A DNA stretch of 64,000 bases from Candidatus Mesenet endosymbiont of Phosphuga atrata (GTDB lineage Bacteria; Pseudomonadota; Alphaproteobacteria; Rickettsiales; Anaplasmataceae), in the NCBI RefSeq assembly GCF_964020175.1, contig NZ_OZ026541.1, positions 372,001 to 436,000 on the forward strand. Reading direction: 5' to 3'. Within the stretch, counting starts at the first letter, position 1. Each line of letters opens with the position of its first letter. The translations under genes were made by a program, and so were the position numbers. This document shows, one piece after another, positions 1 to 9,326 of this stretch. The notes below the pieces were generated by a model. The model saw only the letters and a list, made by a program, of their open reading frames with translations, was not told where the DNA came from and ran no database searches.

Positions 1-605
1 TTCGCAGTGGCCCAGCTACACTTGCTGCTGGTGATATGACTCCCTCTGCTGGTACAACATGTGATTCGAAATGGAAAACTATCACTAGCCCCCCTTGTAA
101 TCTGAGAAAGCTATTGATTGGAAATGATTCAGTAGTTTCAAAACTTGTCGGAACAAATGCTGCATTCAAAATAAAAGATGAAGGCTTTCACAATCGAGCT
201 ATGTTGATGAGCGTATATTATGACTTAAATATAAATCCATATCTTGTTCCATACGTTGGTGGTGGTTTGGGGTTCACTCAAGTCAAATTTTTAGGAAAAA
301 GTCATTATGCTCCTGCCTATCAACTAAAGCTTGGTGCAAGTTATAGATTAGCTGAAAAAGCTCAAATATTTGCCGGTTTGCGTTATTTTGGCATCTTTAA
401 TGATGAATTTGCAAGTGTTTTACCTATAACTAAAATTCCAGCTGGTGATGCAGGAACTTTAAATAATGTGGTTGTTAACGATGTTAGACATCAAAGTAAT
501 GACTATCATTATAATTACTCTACGCGTATTGCCTCAACCACTGCAACCATTAATCATAGGTTTGGTGTTTATGGTTTAGAGATTGGCATGGTTTATAATT
601 TCTAA
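1..605 (+). CDS. Wsp/P44-family outer-membrane surface protein (5' end cut by window edge)
   Basis: This is the C-terminal part of a surface beta-barrel protein. The frame is open from base 3 (Arg-Ser-Gly-Pro...), so the ATG at 36 is internal and the gene starts before the window. The visible strands (VPYVGGGLGFTQVKF, YQLKLGASYRLAEKAQIFAG, RYFGIFNDEF) and the final MVYNF, with the C-terminal Phe that outer-membrane proteins use for barrel insertion, match the Surface_Ag_2 (Wsp/Msp2/P44) family. It is nearly identical to the next gene outside one short variable stretch, so the pair is a tandem duplication. The fold call is firm. Assignment to wspB or another named paralogue is not possible from the sequence alone. 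Confidence 0.85.
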   Translation, partial: RSGPATLAAGDMTPSAGTTCDSKWKTITSPPCNLRKLLIGNDSVVSKLVGTNAAFKIKDEGFHNRAMLMSVYYDLNINPYLVPYVGGGLGFTQVKFLGKSHYAPAYQLKLGASYRLAEKAQIFAGLRYFGIFNDEFASVLPITKIPAGDAGTLNNVVVNDVRHQSNDYHYNYSTRIASTTATINHRFGVYGLEIGMVYNF

Positions 606-676
606 CATCTTTAAGTAAAGCCTGCCAGTATGCAATTTATTATAAAATTAGTGTATTTTCAATTTAGGAGAAATTT

Positions 677-1669
677 ATGTTATATAGAAATATATTTATA
701 CTAACAATTTTACTTTTTTGTTCATCTGCGCATTGTGCTGAATTAAAGAACTTCTATGTTCGAGGTGGTTATTTTGGCGCATTTGGCAATGCAATAGGAG
801 ATTTCTCTGGCAAGGAAGAGGCCGGTAACGTAACAGAAAAGGTTATGAGCTTCAATTCAGATGAAGAATTTGTAGAAGGTTATAAGCCTAAATACACCCC
901 AGGCTTTGCTGGTGGCGGCACAATTGGCTATCAGTTAAATACGCTACAGCTGCCGCTTATGCTTTCACGCCTATTGCCCTCTAGAATTGAAATTGAAGGT
1001 CTATACTCGCAGCTTAACCTCGATGATGAAGAATATGGAGATAAAGATAAAGCTGGGTATGTTGAGCTTATCCGCCTCAGTCGACCATCTCCTACTGGTT
1101 TTTTTGATAACACAGCTTCTGCTGGAACGACGTGTGATTCAAAATGGAAAACGATTGCCAGTCCACTTTGTGGAATACAATGGCATTGGAACAGGCGTGG
1201 AATATATCCAAATCTTGTTGGCACAAATGCTGCATTTAAAATAAAAAATGAGGGCTTTAACAATCGAGCTATGCTGATGAGCGTATATTATGATTTAAAT
1301 ATAAATCCGTATCTTGTTCCATATGTTGGTGGTGGTTTGGGATTCACTCAAGTCAAATTTTTAGGAAAAAGTCATTATGCTCCTGCTTATCAACTAAAGC
1401 TTGGTGCAAGTTGTAGATTAGCTGAAAAAGCTCAAATATTTGCTGGTTTGCGTTATTTTGGCATCTTTAATGATGAATTTGCAAGTGTTTTACCTATAAT
1501 AAAGATTCCAGCTGGTGATGCAGGAACTTTAAATGTAGTTATTATTAATGGTAATGAACGTAATAATCACAATTATAACTACACCACACGTATTGCCTCA
1601 ACCACAGCAACCATTAATCACAGGTTTGGTATTTACGGTTTAGAGGTTGGCATGGTTTATAACTTCTAA
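677..1669 (+). CDS. Wsp-family outer-membrane surface protein, second tandem copy
   Basis: A 330-residue surface protein. Residues 1-20 (MLYRNIFILTILLFCSSAHC, before AELKNF) form a signal peptide. The mature part shows YVRGGYFGAFG, a GTIGYQL strand and RIEIEGLYSQLN, a hallmark strand of Wolbachia Wsp proteins, and it ends in MVYNF. A good ribosome site (aggag) lies 8 bases before the ATG. It should sit in the outer membrane as a beta barrel. Compared with the copy upstream, residues around CGIQWHWNRRGIYPN are replaced by unrelated sequence, while the flanks are almost unchanged. Its 3' end overlaps the convergent tmk gene by 30 bp. Of the named Wsp paralogues it resembles WspB most, but I do not assert that. 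Confidence 0.9.
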   Translation: MLYRNIFILTILLFCSSAHCAELKNFYVRGGYFGAFGNAIGDFSGKEEAGNVTEKVMSFNSDEEFVEGYKPKYTPGFAGGGTIGYQLNTLQLPLMLSRLLPSRIEIEGLYSQLNLDDEEYGDKDKAGYVELIRLSRPSPTGFFDNTASAGTTCDSKWKTIASPLCGIQWHWNRRGIYPNLVGTNAAFKIKNEGFNNRAMLMSVYYDLNINPYLVPYVGGGLGFTQVKFLGKSHYAPAYQLKLGASCRLAEKAQIFAGLRYFGIFNDEFASVLPIIKIPAGDAGTLNVVIINGNERNNHNYNYTTRIASTTATINHRFGIYGLEVGMVYNF

Positions 1670-2254
1670 TTTCTTTTTAAGAATGGTTAGTATTTGTTGA
1701 TAACTGAGATCGCTATTTGACTTAATAATATAACAGCGGTTTGGATCACTTAGGGCAATATCATAAAAGCCATCTTTTACTTTATTGTAAAAATCTATTC
1801 CCATTTTTTCATATTTATTTTTATGGGCTGCGCGCTGCAGCCCAACACTTACCTCAACATCAAGAATAAATGTTATATCAGGGTATGGGATTTCCGCTAT
1901 TTCATGTAGCTCTTTGATAATTTTAATATCAATACCATATCCATATCCTTGATAGGCAATTGTTGAATGGATAAAACGGTCGCAAATGACAATTTTTTTC
2001 TCTTTAAGTGCAGGACGTATTAGCTTTTCCACATGTTCTTTGCGCATTGATGTAAATAGCAGAAGTTCAGCAATGGGATCAATTTGATCACTTTTGAGTA
2101 ACAACTTCCTTATATCTTCTGCAAAATTAGTACCTCCTGGTTCCCGAGTGAGTATTACTTTTTCTTTTCCATATATTGATTGCAAATGCCCGGCAAGAAA
2201 ATTAGATGCAGTGGTTTTTCCTGACCCATCTATACCTTCAATAGTTATAAACAT
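1640..2254 (-). CDS. tmk: Thymidylate kinase
   Basis: Phosphorylates dTMP to dTDP with ATP for DNA synthesis in the cytoplasm. The 204 residues match the usual length. The P-loop GIDGSGKTT lies at residues 7-15, the TMP-binding TREPGG at 36-41, and the DR(Y/F) motif appears as ICDRFIHSTIAYQG near residue 90. It is convergent with the Wsp gene and the two stop regions overlap by 30 bp, so read-through of either transcript would produce antisense RNA to the other. Start ATG at 2254 agrees with the family N-terminus MFITIEG. Confidence 0.95.
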   Translation of the reverse strand: MFITIEGIDGSGKTTASNFLAGHLQSIYGKEKVILTREPGGTNFAEDIRKLLLKSDQIDPIAELLLFTSMRKEHVEKLIRPALKEKKIVICDRFIHSTIAYQGYGYGIDIKIIKELHEIAEIPYPDITFILDVEVSVGLQRAAHKNKYEKMGIDFYNKVKDGFYDIALSDPNRCYIIKSNSDLSYQQILTILKKKLEVINHANL

Positions 2255-2363
2255 AAAAATTTATACATATGTAAAACAAATTTTGCCATCTTTATCTATA
2301 GATTTGACATCTAGCTATAAATCTTACATAATTTTAACTCCATTCTATTTATATAAGGGTGTT

Positions 2364-2924
2364 ATGGTTGCTTTAAGTACACCAAATTTGGATACGAATT
2401 TCTCAGCTCAAGATTTTAATTTGATGGGGATCGATGGCAAATATTATAGCTTAAATGATTTTTGTAATTTTAAAGCTTTGATTGTAATGTTTATATGTAA
2501 TCATTGTCCTTATGTTAAAGCAATTATTACTAAATTGGTACATGATATGAAAGAACTGCACACAAAACATAACGTTGGTGCTGTTGCCATTATGCCTAAT
2601 GATACTGAAAGCTATCCTGAGGATTCTTATGAAAATATGGCTTTGTTTGCAAAAGAACATAAATTCAACTTTCCATATTTAATCGATGACACTCAAGAAG
2701 TTGCTAAAAAATATGGTGCGGTTTGTACCCCTGATTTTTTCGGTTTTAATTCTGAATTAAAATTATGTTATCGAGGATGTTTTGATAAATCGGGAATGAA
2801 TGAAATTAATAATGAGCAAAAAGATCGCGATTTACTTAACGCTATGGTATATACAGTAACTACTGGAAAGCCTATAGAAAATCAAAGATCAAGTATAGGA
2901 TGTTCAATAAAATGGAAAGGATAA
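2364..2924 (+). CDS. Thioredoxin-fold redoxin (AhpC/TSA-like) protein
   Basis: A 186-residue thioredoxin-like protein. A long frame extends upstream to 2094, but that part lies antisense to tmk. The start MVALSTPNLDTNF at 2364, preceded by aaggg, gives the normal family length. The redox motif is CNHCPYV (Cys45, Cys48), typical of the bacterial redoxin group whose members carry FxCNHCPYVK. PDFFGFN and YRGCFD further on fit the cis-Pro and partner regions of that group. The substrate is unknown. It probably reduces disulfides or peroxides in the cytoplasm, as no signal peptide is visible. The antiporter gene follows after 10 bp and may be cotranscribed. Confidence 0.85.
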   Translation: MVALSTPNLDTNFSAQDFNLMGIDGKYYSLNDFCNFKALIVMFICNHCPYVKAIITKLVHDMKELHTKHNVGAVAIMPNDTESYPEDSYENMALFAKEHKFNFPYLIDDTQEVAKKYGAVCTPDFFGFNSELKLCYRGCFDKSGMNEINNEQKDRDLLNAMVYTVTTGKPIENQRSSIGCSIKWKG

Positions 2925-2934
2925 ATTAAGTAAA

Positions 2935-4656
2935 ATGCATAACAATACAGAGTATTTATTTGACATAATAATTTTATTATTTGCAGCTGTATTTATTGTT
3001 GTTGCATTCTGGAAAATGCGTATTAGTCCAGTTTTAGGGTACTTTGTTGCTGGAGCATTAATTAGCTCTCACGGATTTAATTTAATACATGCTCCTGAAG
3101 TAATAGATAATTTTGCAGAATTTGGGGTAGTATTTTTATTATTTGTTATTGGACTTGAGCTTACTTTCGAACGACTGATTGCCATGCGTGTACACGTTTT
3201 TGGCTTTGGTTCTCTCCAAGTGATTGTAACTACATTATCAATATGGGGTCTTGCATATGCTTTTGGAGTAGATTCTAACACTGCAGTAGTAATAGGTGGT
3301 GGACTTGCATTGTCATCAACAGCAATAGTGTTGCAAGTTCTACAAGATAGAGGTCATCAAGCAACTCAAGTTGGAAGATTATCGATAGCTGTGTTACTGC
3401 TACAAGATTTTGCGGTTGTACCACTGATAGTGTTACTTCCTTTACTTGCTGGCCATTCTGATCAGGGTTTAATCAAGCCTTTAATATATGCTTTTACGAA
3501 AGCAGCAATTGCACTGATTTTGATATTTATAGTCGGAAGGTTACTTTTAAGACCACTCTTTACTATGATAGCAACAATGAAAAACAGTGAGATATTCATA
3601 GCGACAACACTTCTAATTGTACTAGGAGCAGCTTTTATTACCGAGAAGTTTAATTTATCAATGGCTCTTGGAGCTTTTGTGGCTGGGCTACTTGTTGCAG
3701 AAACGGAATATAGGTACGAAGTAGAACAAACGATATTACCGTTTAAAGACTTATTTCTTGGTCTGTTTTTCATGACTGTAGGCATGTCGATAGATATTAA
3801 GTTGTTACTTAGTCAGCTACCATTAATTATGCTACTATCTATCAGCTTGATAGCTTTGAAAGCATCTATAATCTATGTATTGTGTAGGTTTTTTCGCTTT
3901 CAAGCAGCTTCTGCAATACATGCAGGGTTATTACTGTCTCAAGGTGGAGAATTTGCATTTATATTATTCGGACTAGCAAATCAATTTAACGTCCTCCCAA
4001 GTAACATTGCACAAATACTTATGATGTTAACTACAGTTACCATGGCATTTACTCCACTTTTAGCAAGTTTAGGCGACTGGATTGCTAACATTGCAAGTGA
4101 CGAAAAAGTTATTCTAAATACCAAGGAATTAATTATGGACACCCAAGACCTTAATAATCACGTAATAGTTGCTGGTTTTGGTAGAGCTGGGCGCATGGTA
4201 ACAAAAATGTTAGCTACTGAACACTTAAGCTATGTTATTGTAGATGTCCAACCACAAATAGTCAGAGAGGGGAAAAATGAAGGATTTCCTATATATCTTG
4301 GTGATATTACAAAGCTTGAAATGCTGCAATCTATTGGTATTGCAAGAGCTCAGACCCTTATAATTTCAATAAGAAATGAAGTTACAATAAAAAAAATTGT
4401 GTCTTTAGTTGCACAAAAGTTTCAAGATTTAAATATAGTTATCAGGCTCTATGACTTAAGTAATTCAGCAGCATATAAAGACTTTGGTGTTAGCAAGATA
4501 ATACCAGAAACTTTCGAAGTTGGGCTGCAATTAGGTGCAGCAGCACTGAACTTAAGTGGCGTGAGTGAAAATACTATAGCATCTTTAAAACGTAAGTTTA
4601 GAAAAGGCAATTATGCAATCCTGCAAGACTTAGATGGTGATGACCCTTATTTATAA
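2935..4656 (+). CDS. CPA2-family monovalent cation:proton antiporter with TrkA-N domain (KefB/YbaL type)
   Basis: A 573-residue inner-membrane transporter. Residues 1-385 hold about 12 hydrophobic segments of the Na_H_Exchanger fold. Residues about 400-520 form a Rossmann TrkA-N/RCK domain with the NAD motif GFGRAG in NHVIVAGFGRAGRMV. This two-part order is that of KefB, KefC and YbaL, which exchange K+ or Na+ for protons. The typical TrkA-C domain after the RCK part is missing or very short. The ion and its control by glutathione adducts cannot be read from the sequence. It follows the redoxin gene by 10 bp, so a redox link is possible but only inferred. Confidence 0.88.
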   Translation: MHNNTEYLFDIIILLFAAVFIVVAFWKMRISPVLGYFVAGALISSHGFNLIHAPEVIDNFAEFGVVFLLFVIGLELTFERLIAMRVHVFGFGSLQVIVTTLSIWGLAYAFGVDSNTAVVIGGGLALSSTAIVLQVLQDRGHQATQVGRLSIAVLLLQDFAVVPLIVLLPLLAGHSDQGLIKPLIYAFTKAAIALILIFIVGRLLLRPLFTMIATMKNSEIFIATTLLIVLGAAFITEKFNLSMALGAFVAGLLVAETEYRYEVEQTILPFKDLFLGLFFMTVGMSIDIKLLLSQLPLIMLLSISLIALKASIIYVLCRFFRFQAASAIHAGLLLSQGGEFAFILFGLANQFNVLPSNIAQILMMLTTVTMAFTPLLASLGDWIANIASDEKVILNTKELIMDTQDLNNHVIVAGFGRAGRMVTKMLATEHLSYVIVDVQPQIVREGKNEGFPIYLGDITKLEMLQSIGIARAQTLIISIRNEVTIKKIVSLVAQKFQDLNIVIRLYDLSNSAAYKDFGVSKIIPETFEVGLQLGAAALNLSGVSENTIASLKRKFRKGNYAILQDLDGDDPYL

Positions 4657-4672
4657 ATGAAAAACAATCTAT

Positions 4673-4888
4673 TTATTTTAGTTTTTCTTCTTTAAACATA
4701 ACATGCTTTCTAACTACTGGATCATACTTGCGGAAAGACAATTTATTTACCAATTTTTTAGGATTACGTTTTTTTACATAAAAGTAACCAGTAGATTTCT
4801 CTTCACTTGTTCCATCAGCTTTTGTTTTAACAACCTTTGCAGTACTGACAAGTTTTACTAGTAAAGTAGCTTTTTTCTTTGCAACCAT
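4673..4888 (-). CDS. rpmG: 50S ribosomal protein L33 with internal insertion
   Basis: A large-subunit ribosomal protein, recognised by LLVKLVSTA at the N-terminus and by [25 protein letters not shown] and FKEEKLK at the C-terminus. The usual bacterial L33 is about 55 residues and passes directly from VSTA to GTGFFYVKK. Here about 15 extra residues (around [15 protein letters not shown]) sit between those blocks, giving 71. The zinc-binding cysteines of some L33 paralogues are absent. It is a monocistronic minus-strand gene next to the convergent antiporter. Confidence 0.93.
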   Translation of the reverse strand: MVAKKKATLLVKLVSTAKVVKTKADGTSEEKSTGYFYVKKRNPKKLVNKLSFRKYDPVVRKHVMFKEEKLK

Positions 4889-5014
4889 TTGTCATCCTAT
4901 TGTTTAAAATACACCTAAAGAAGGTAAAATTTTACTTTTTTAAATAAGAAAGTCAATATCAAAAAATTTCAGTAAAAACCACTATAGTAAAAAACTATAG
5001 TGACTTGTTTAATA

Positions 5015-5875
5015 TTAAAGCATGTAATCTGGAAAATAGACAGGAATATCGTTACTAGGATGATTTTCGAATATAAGTTTATCACTTTCAAAAATCTGCA
5101 AAGGAGCATCTTCATGAATAAATAGTATTGGCTCACCGTTAGCTTTTGGTATGCCTCTAAGATAGATATTCATATGAGAAGCACTACCTGTCAAAAGTTC
5201 TTTAAGGTTACACTGTGACTTTTGCCCACTATCAATTTTAAAATAAGTTCCATCATCAGTGTAATAGGACTGCAAAAAACACGATTCAGCATCACAGTTA
5301 TACGCAATTTTTTCATAAGGGTTATAAATATCGGTATCTTTAAGCTCTACACCCATTTTGATTTCAATATCATTAATCTTACTTAAATACTTAAATTTTC
5401 CATCGCCATTAAAAGCATCTGGAACAGATTGTTTTATTATTTCAAATAAAGTTACATACCCCTTACCTTCTCCATTAGCGTGAGCAATTATTTTTCTTTC
5501 ATCTCCTATTGACATAGAGTCAGATAAAATACCTATTTCTATATTATCATCGATGTCAAATATTGTTGCAATTTCTTTATTAGTCTTACTAGGTTTGACA
5601 GAGAAAATACGCTCTTCATCATATAGTTCTTCAAGATCTATCTCTTCATCATTTATAACTCCTGTGTCAATGTATTTAAATTTATCATCTACCTTATTAT
5701 ATTTTTTGTAATCAGATAGAACATCACCCTTTTTAGTACAAAAGGTAAATTGATACTCTTCATCTTCGCCTTCTACTAACTTTAAGTAACTAAACTTTTT
5801 TGGTACTTTAAATGACTTATTAGTTTTACTATCAGTAATTTTTAAGCGACCTTTTTCTGTAATCTCATATTTCAT
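5015..5875 (-). CDS. Orphan protein sharing a beta-rich module with the giant peptidase-like protein
   Basis: A 286-residue acidic protein with no signal peptide or membrane span and no family I recognise. Residues 9-50 (LKITDSKTNKSFKVPKKF, then YLKLVEG) follow the same pattern as segments of the protein at 15750-20588: GLFIHDHGKNIRYQLPKE then THLKLAEK, and KFIIQDKQGKSIKLPEKE. In each case a beta hairpin with D-x-x-G/T-K leads into LPK and then LKL. This suggests a shared module family, and the protein may be a stand-alone member or a relic of a larger one. A GAGG ribosome site precedes the ATG at 5875. Function is unknown. Confidence 0.7.
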   Translation of the reverse strand: MKYEITEKGRLKITDSKTNKSFKVPKKFSYLKLVEGEDEEYQFTFCTKKGDVLSDYKKYNKVDDKFKYIDTGVINDEEIDLEELYDEERIFSVKPSKTNKEIATIFDIDDNIEIGILSDSMSIGDERKIIAHANGEGKGYVTLFEIIKQSVPDAFNGDGKFKYLSKINDIEIKMGVELKDTDIYNPYEKIAYNCDAESCFLQSYYTDDGTYFKIDSGQKSQCNLKELLTGSASHMNIYLRGIPKANGEPILFIHEDAPLQIFESDKLIFENHPSNDIPVYFPDYML

Positions 5876-6215
5876 AATTTCCTCACTGCCTAGACAAAAT
5901 AAATATTTACAACAAGAATATTAAATTTCTTCCTATATTAGAAAATATCTTATTTCTTCTAGTAAGAGGAAAATTACTTTAAAAGCTGTACAAAGTAGTG
6001 AGAAAGATACGTTATTTTGTTATATTCTAACCACTTCTTTTAAAGTTACCAGTGCTGCGCTACTAATAGTGTAAAATATTAGTTGAATATAATACTGCTT
6101 TGATACAATTGATTTTTTCTGCTTCTTAAAGAATTTTGTGAAATTAACTTAGTGTTCATAATTTCTATTATAATAATAATTAAACACTATGTATTAAAAA
6201 TATAAATATTATATT
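5876..6215. other. Intergenic region, no recognisable feature
   Basis: About 340 bp of very AT-rich sequence between two minus-strand genes. It must hold the promoter of the orphan gene at its left side and the 3' untranslated end of purD at its right. I see no tRNA, transposase remnant, strong hairpin or long open frame in it. Confidence 0.5.
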
Positions 6216-7505
6216 TTATGAATGCTTAGCTATATCATACCTAAAGAAACCATCAGGCCAATCTAACATATCTAATGCTGCATAAGCTTTATACCTTGCT
6301 TCTTCAATATTTTTTCCTCTTGCAACTATATTAAGCACTCTACCACCATTTGATATCCAATTATTATTTGTATCTAATTTAGTCCCAGCATGGAATACAA
6401 GTATATCAGGAAGTTTTTCTATTTTATCTAATCCTCTAATAATTGAGTTTTTTTGATATTCATCTGGATAACCTTTACTTGCTACTACCACACATACCGT
6501 AGCATCTTTGTTAAATTGTATTTGCTCAGTACCTAATTCTCCTTTTGCTGTCAGCCAAATAAACTCGAGTAAATCTGATTCTAACCTTGGTAATATAGCT
6601 TGAGTTTCTGGATCACCAAATCTCACATTATATTCTAAAAGCTTAGGTCCAGTTTTAGTTATCATCAAACCAGCAAATAATATACCCGTAAAAGGTCTAC
6701 CTATTTCTTTCATAGCATGGATAGTAGGATAGATAATCTGCTTAATAATTTGATGCCTTACTTCTTCAGTAATAACTGATACAGGTGAATATGCGCCCAT
6801 TCCACCTGTATTTACTCCTTCATTATTTTCATTCACAGTTTTATAATCCTGAGCTGAACCTAAAATTATAAAATTTGTCTCATCAACAAAAGTAAAAAAA
6901 CTGACTTCCTCTCCTTCTAAGAACTCTTCTATTATTATAGAATCACCAGCTGCACCAAACTTTTTCTGTACTAGCATTAAATCTATTGCTGAATATGCTT
7001 CTTCGATTGTTTTACAAACTATTGCTCCTTTTCCTGATGTAGGACCATCTGCTTTTACAACTACTGGCTTTTTCATTTTATCAACAAATTGTCTAGCTTC
7101 GTTTATATTAACAAAATAACCATATTCTGCTGTAGGTACCCCATACTGTTTACATAACTCCTTTGTGAAGCTTTTAGATGATTCTAATTTTGCTGAAGAT
7201 CCGTTTGGAGCAAAGACATAAATTCCTTCTTCTTTTAAAACATCTCCTAAACCATTTATGATATATTCTTCTGGTCCTATAACTACTAGTTTAATATCCC
7301 TGTCTTTACAAGCTTTTATTACATTAATTGAATTATTAATATTTATGTCTATCTGCGTTGCTAAGTCTTTCATTGCATCGCTTCCAGGTAATACGTAAAG
7401 CTCTCCTAGAAGTGGTGATTTTTTCAATGACCATAAAATCGCATGCTCACGTCCGCCAGAACCAATAACCAACACATTTATTTTATTTTCCTCTTCTACT
7501 GCCAT
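6216..7505 (-). CDS. purD: Phosphoribosylamine--glycine ligase (GARS)
   Basis: Joins phosphoribosylamine to glycine with ATP, the second step of de novo purine synthesis. At 429 residues it is the normal length. The N-terminal domain has GSGGREHAI (residues 15-23). An ATP-grasp domain follows with KADGPTSGKGAIVC, and the signature RFGDPETQ is present in LEYNVRFGDPETQAILP. The start at 7505 gives a short acidic leader before NVLVIGSGGREHA. Wolbachia differs from many Rickettsiales in keeping purine synthesis, and purM is also in this window, far from purD, so the pathway genes are scattered. Confidence 0.96.
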   Translation of the reverse strand: MAVEEENKINVLVIGSGGREHAILWSLKKSPLLGELYVLPGSDAMKDLATQIDININNSINVIKACKDRDIKLVVIGPEEYIINGLGDVLKEEGIYVFAPNGSSAKLESSKSFTKELCKQYGVPTAEYGYFVNINEARQFVDKMKKPVVVKADGPTSGKGAIVCKTIEEAYSAIDLMLVQKKFGAAGDSIIIEEFLEGEEVSFFTFVDETNFIILGSAQDYKTVNENNEGVNTGGMGAYSPVSVITEEVRHQIIKQIIYPTIHAMKEIGRPFTGILFAGLMITKTGPKLLEYNVRFGDPETQAILPRLESDLLEFIWLTAKGELGTEQIQFNKDATVCVVVASKGYPDEYQKNSIIRGLDKIEKLPDILVFHAGTKLDTNNNWISNGGRVLNIVARGKNIEEARYKAYAALDMLDWPDGFFRYDIAKHS

Positions 7506-7634
7506 TTTTGCTCTAAAAAGTCTAGTAGTTTATTTTATAGTAAATATACTGCTAGTAAACAAAATATTGATTACTTATATTATAAAATTACTATGATTTA
7601 CAACTATTTTTCTTTTACCAACTTTGAACAGTAA

Positions 7635-9140
7635 ATGTCTTATAATAGCCTACGTGATTTTTTAAAAAAACTAGAAAAAAGCGATCAGTTAATCAGAATA
7701 AAAGAGCAAGTTTCTACAATACTTGAAATAACAGAAATACATAGAAGGGTCTTACTTAAAAAAGGACCAGCTATAATATTTGAAAATGTTGTTAGTGAAA
7801 ATGGTAAGAGCTCAATGCCAGTATTAGTTAACTTGTTTGGCACTGTGGAAAGAATAGCATTGGGCATGGGAACAACACCTGATAAATTAAAAGATATAGG
7901 TAAGCTTATAGCATTTTTAAAGTCACCTACTCCTCCAGAGAATGTTAAAGAGCTATTCAAAATGCTACCATTACTTAAAACCTTGTTATCAATGAAGCCT
8001 AAAACAATCAAAAAAGCTTCGTGCCAAGAAATAATATTGCAAGGAGAAGAAATTGACTTAAGAAAATTACCAATTCAAACTTGCTGGCCAAATGAACCAG
8101 CACCTCTTATTACTTGGCCAATTGTTATAACAAAGGGACCAACGGGTAACAAGCAGGACAATTTCAATTTGGGTGTATATCGCATGCAAGTTGTAAATAA
8201 AAACACAACATTAATGCGATGGTTAGCACATCGTGGTGCTGCTAGCCATTATAGACGTTGGAAACAAACAAATAGAACCGCACTTCCAGCTGCTGCAGTG
8301 ATTGGATCAGATCCAGCAACAATTTTGGCTGCTGTAACTCCAGTACCAGAAACATTATCTGAATATCAATTTGCAGGGCTACTTAATGGAAAATCAGTTG
8401 AATTAGTCGATTGTGTCTCAGTTCCTCTTAAAGTTCCAGCAAATGCTGAGATCGTTTTAGAAGGATATGTGAGTTTAGATAACTACCGAAGTGAAGGTCC
8501 TTATGGTGATCATACCGGATATTATAATTCAGTTGATCAATTCCCAGAATTTAACATAACTGCAGTTACAATGCGCAGAAATCCTATTTACTTAAGCACT
8601 TATACTGGCAAGCCTCCGGATGAACCATCTACCTTAGGAGAAGCATTAAATGAGATATTCATACCGATACTTACCGGTCAATTTCCTGAAATAGTTGATT
8701 TTTGGCTACCGCCGGAAGGATGCTCATATAGAATAGCTATAGCTTCAATTAAAAAATCTTACCCAGGCCATGCAAAAAGAATAATTATGGGAATAATTTC
8801 ATACTTAAAACAATTTTTGTATGTGAAATTCGTTATAGTAACAGATGATGATATTAATATAAGAGAATGGAAAGAAGTAGCATGGGCAATATCAACAAGG
8901 ATGGATCCTGTGCGTGACATAACAATTATAGAAAATGCCCCTATTGATTACTTAGACTTTGCTTCACCAGAGGTTGGAATAGGAGGTAAGATAGGGTTTG
9001 ATGCAACAAATAAGATGCCACCTGAAACAAAAAGAGAGTGGGGAGAAATAATCACTATGGATGAAAAGATAATAGAAAAAGTTACAGAAAATTGGAAAAA
9101 ATATGGGTTTTATAAGTTCGGATTAAACAAAGAAACATAG
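7635..9140 (+). CDS. ubiD: UbiD family decarboxylase
   Basis: A 501-residue member of the UbiD (prenylated-FMN) decarboxylase family, which removes the carboxyl group of 3-polyprenyl-4-hydroxybenzoate in ubiquinone synthesis. Visible family features are [11 protein letters not shown] at the N-terminus, the central [12 protein letters not shown] and [12 protein letters not shown], and the conserved [11 protein letters not shown]. The assembled enzyme would need prenyl-FMN from a UbiX partner that is not in this window. The ubiquinone role is the usual one in Rickettsiales, though other UbiD-like enzymes act on different aromatic acids. Its start lies 129 bp from the divergent purD gene. Confidence 0.9.
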   Translation: MSYNSLRDFLKKLEKSDQLIRIKEQVSTILEITEIHRRVLLKKGPAIIFENVVSENGKSSMPVLVNLFGTVERIALGMGTTPDKLKDIGKLIAFLKSPTPPENVKELFKMLPLLKTLLSMKPKTIKKASCQEIILQGEEIDLRKLPIQTCWPNEPAPLITWPIVITKGPTGNKQDNFNLGVYRMQVVNKNTTLMRWLAHRGAASHYRRWKQTNRTALPAAAVIGSDPATILAAVTPVPETLSEYQFAGLLNGKSVELVDCVSVPLKVPANAEIVLEGYVSLDNYRSEGPYGDHTGYYNSVDQFPEFNITAVTMRRNPIYLSTYTGKPPDEPSTLGEALNEIFIPILTGQFPEIVDFWLPPEGCSYRIAIASIKKSYPGHAKRIIMGIISYLKQFLYVKFVIVTDDDINIREWKEVAWAISTRMDPVRDITIIENAPIDYLDFASPEVGIGGKIGFDATNKMPPETKREWGEIITMDEKIIEKVTENWKKYGFYKFGLNKET

Positions 9141-9326
9141 AAAGTAAGTTTAAGAAGAATAAAAAAGCAATAAAAAAAGCTGTTCTACAATTTCAGGTAT
9201 GTAGTATTTAATAGCCTATCTCATAACCCCTTTTACATAAAAACTAAAATACTAATTTTTAAATTAATAAAACTTAATATTATTATTGTTATACTAAAAT
9301 TAGTATAAAACTTATAGGGGGGAGTT

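Noticed and set aside
931-1263. 110-codon open frame on the minus strand
   Set aside because: Lies wholly antisense to the Wsp gene, has no ribosome site, and its composition is that of a shadow frame.
2094-2363. N-terminal extension of the redoxin gene
   Set aside because: The part before 2364 is antisense to tmk and unlike the redoxin family. The ATG at 2364 gives the standard length with a ribosome site.
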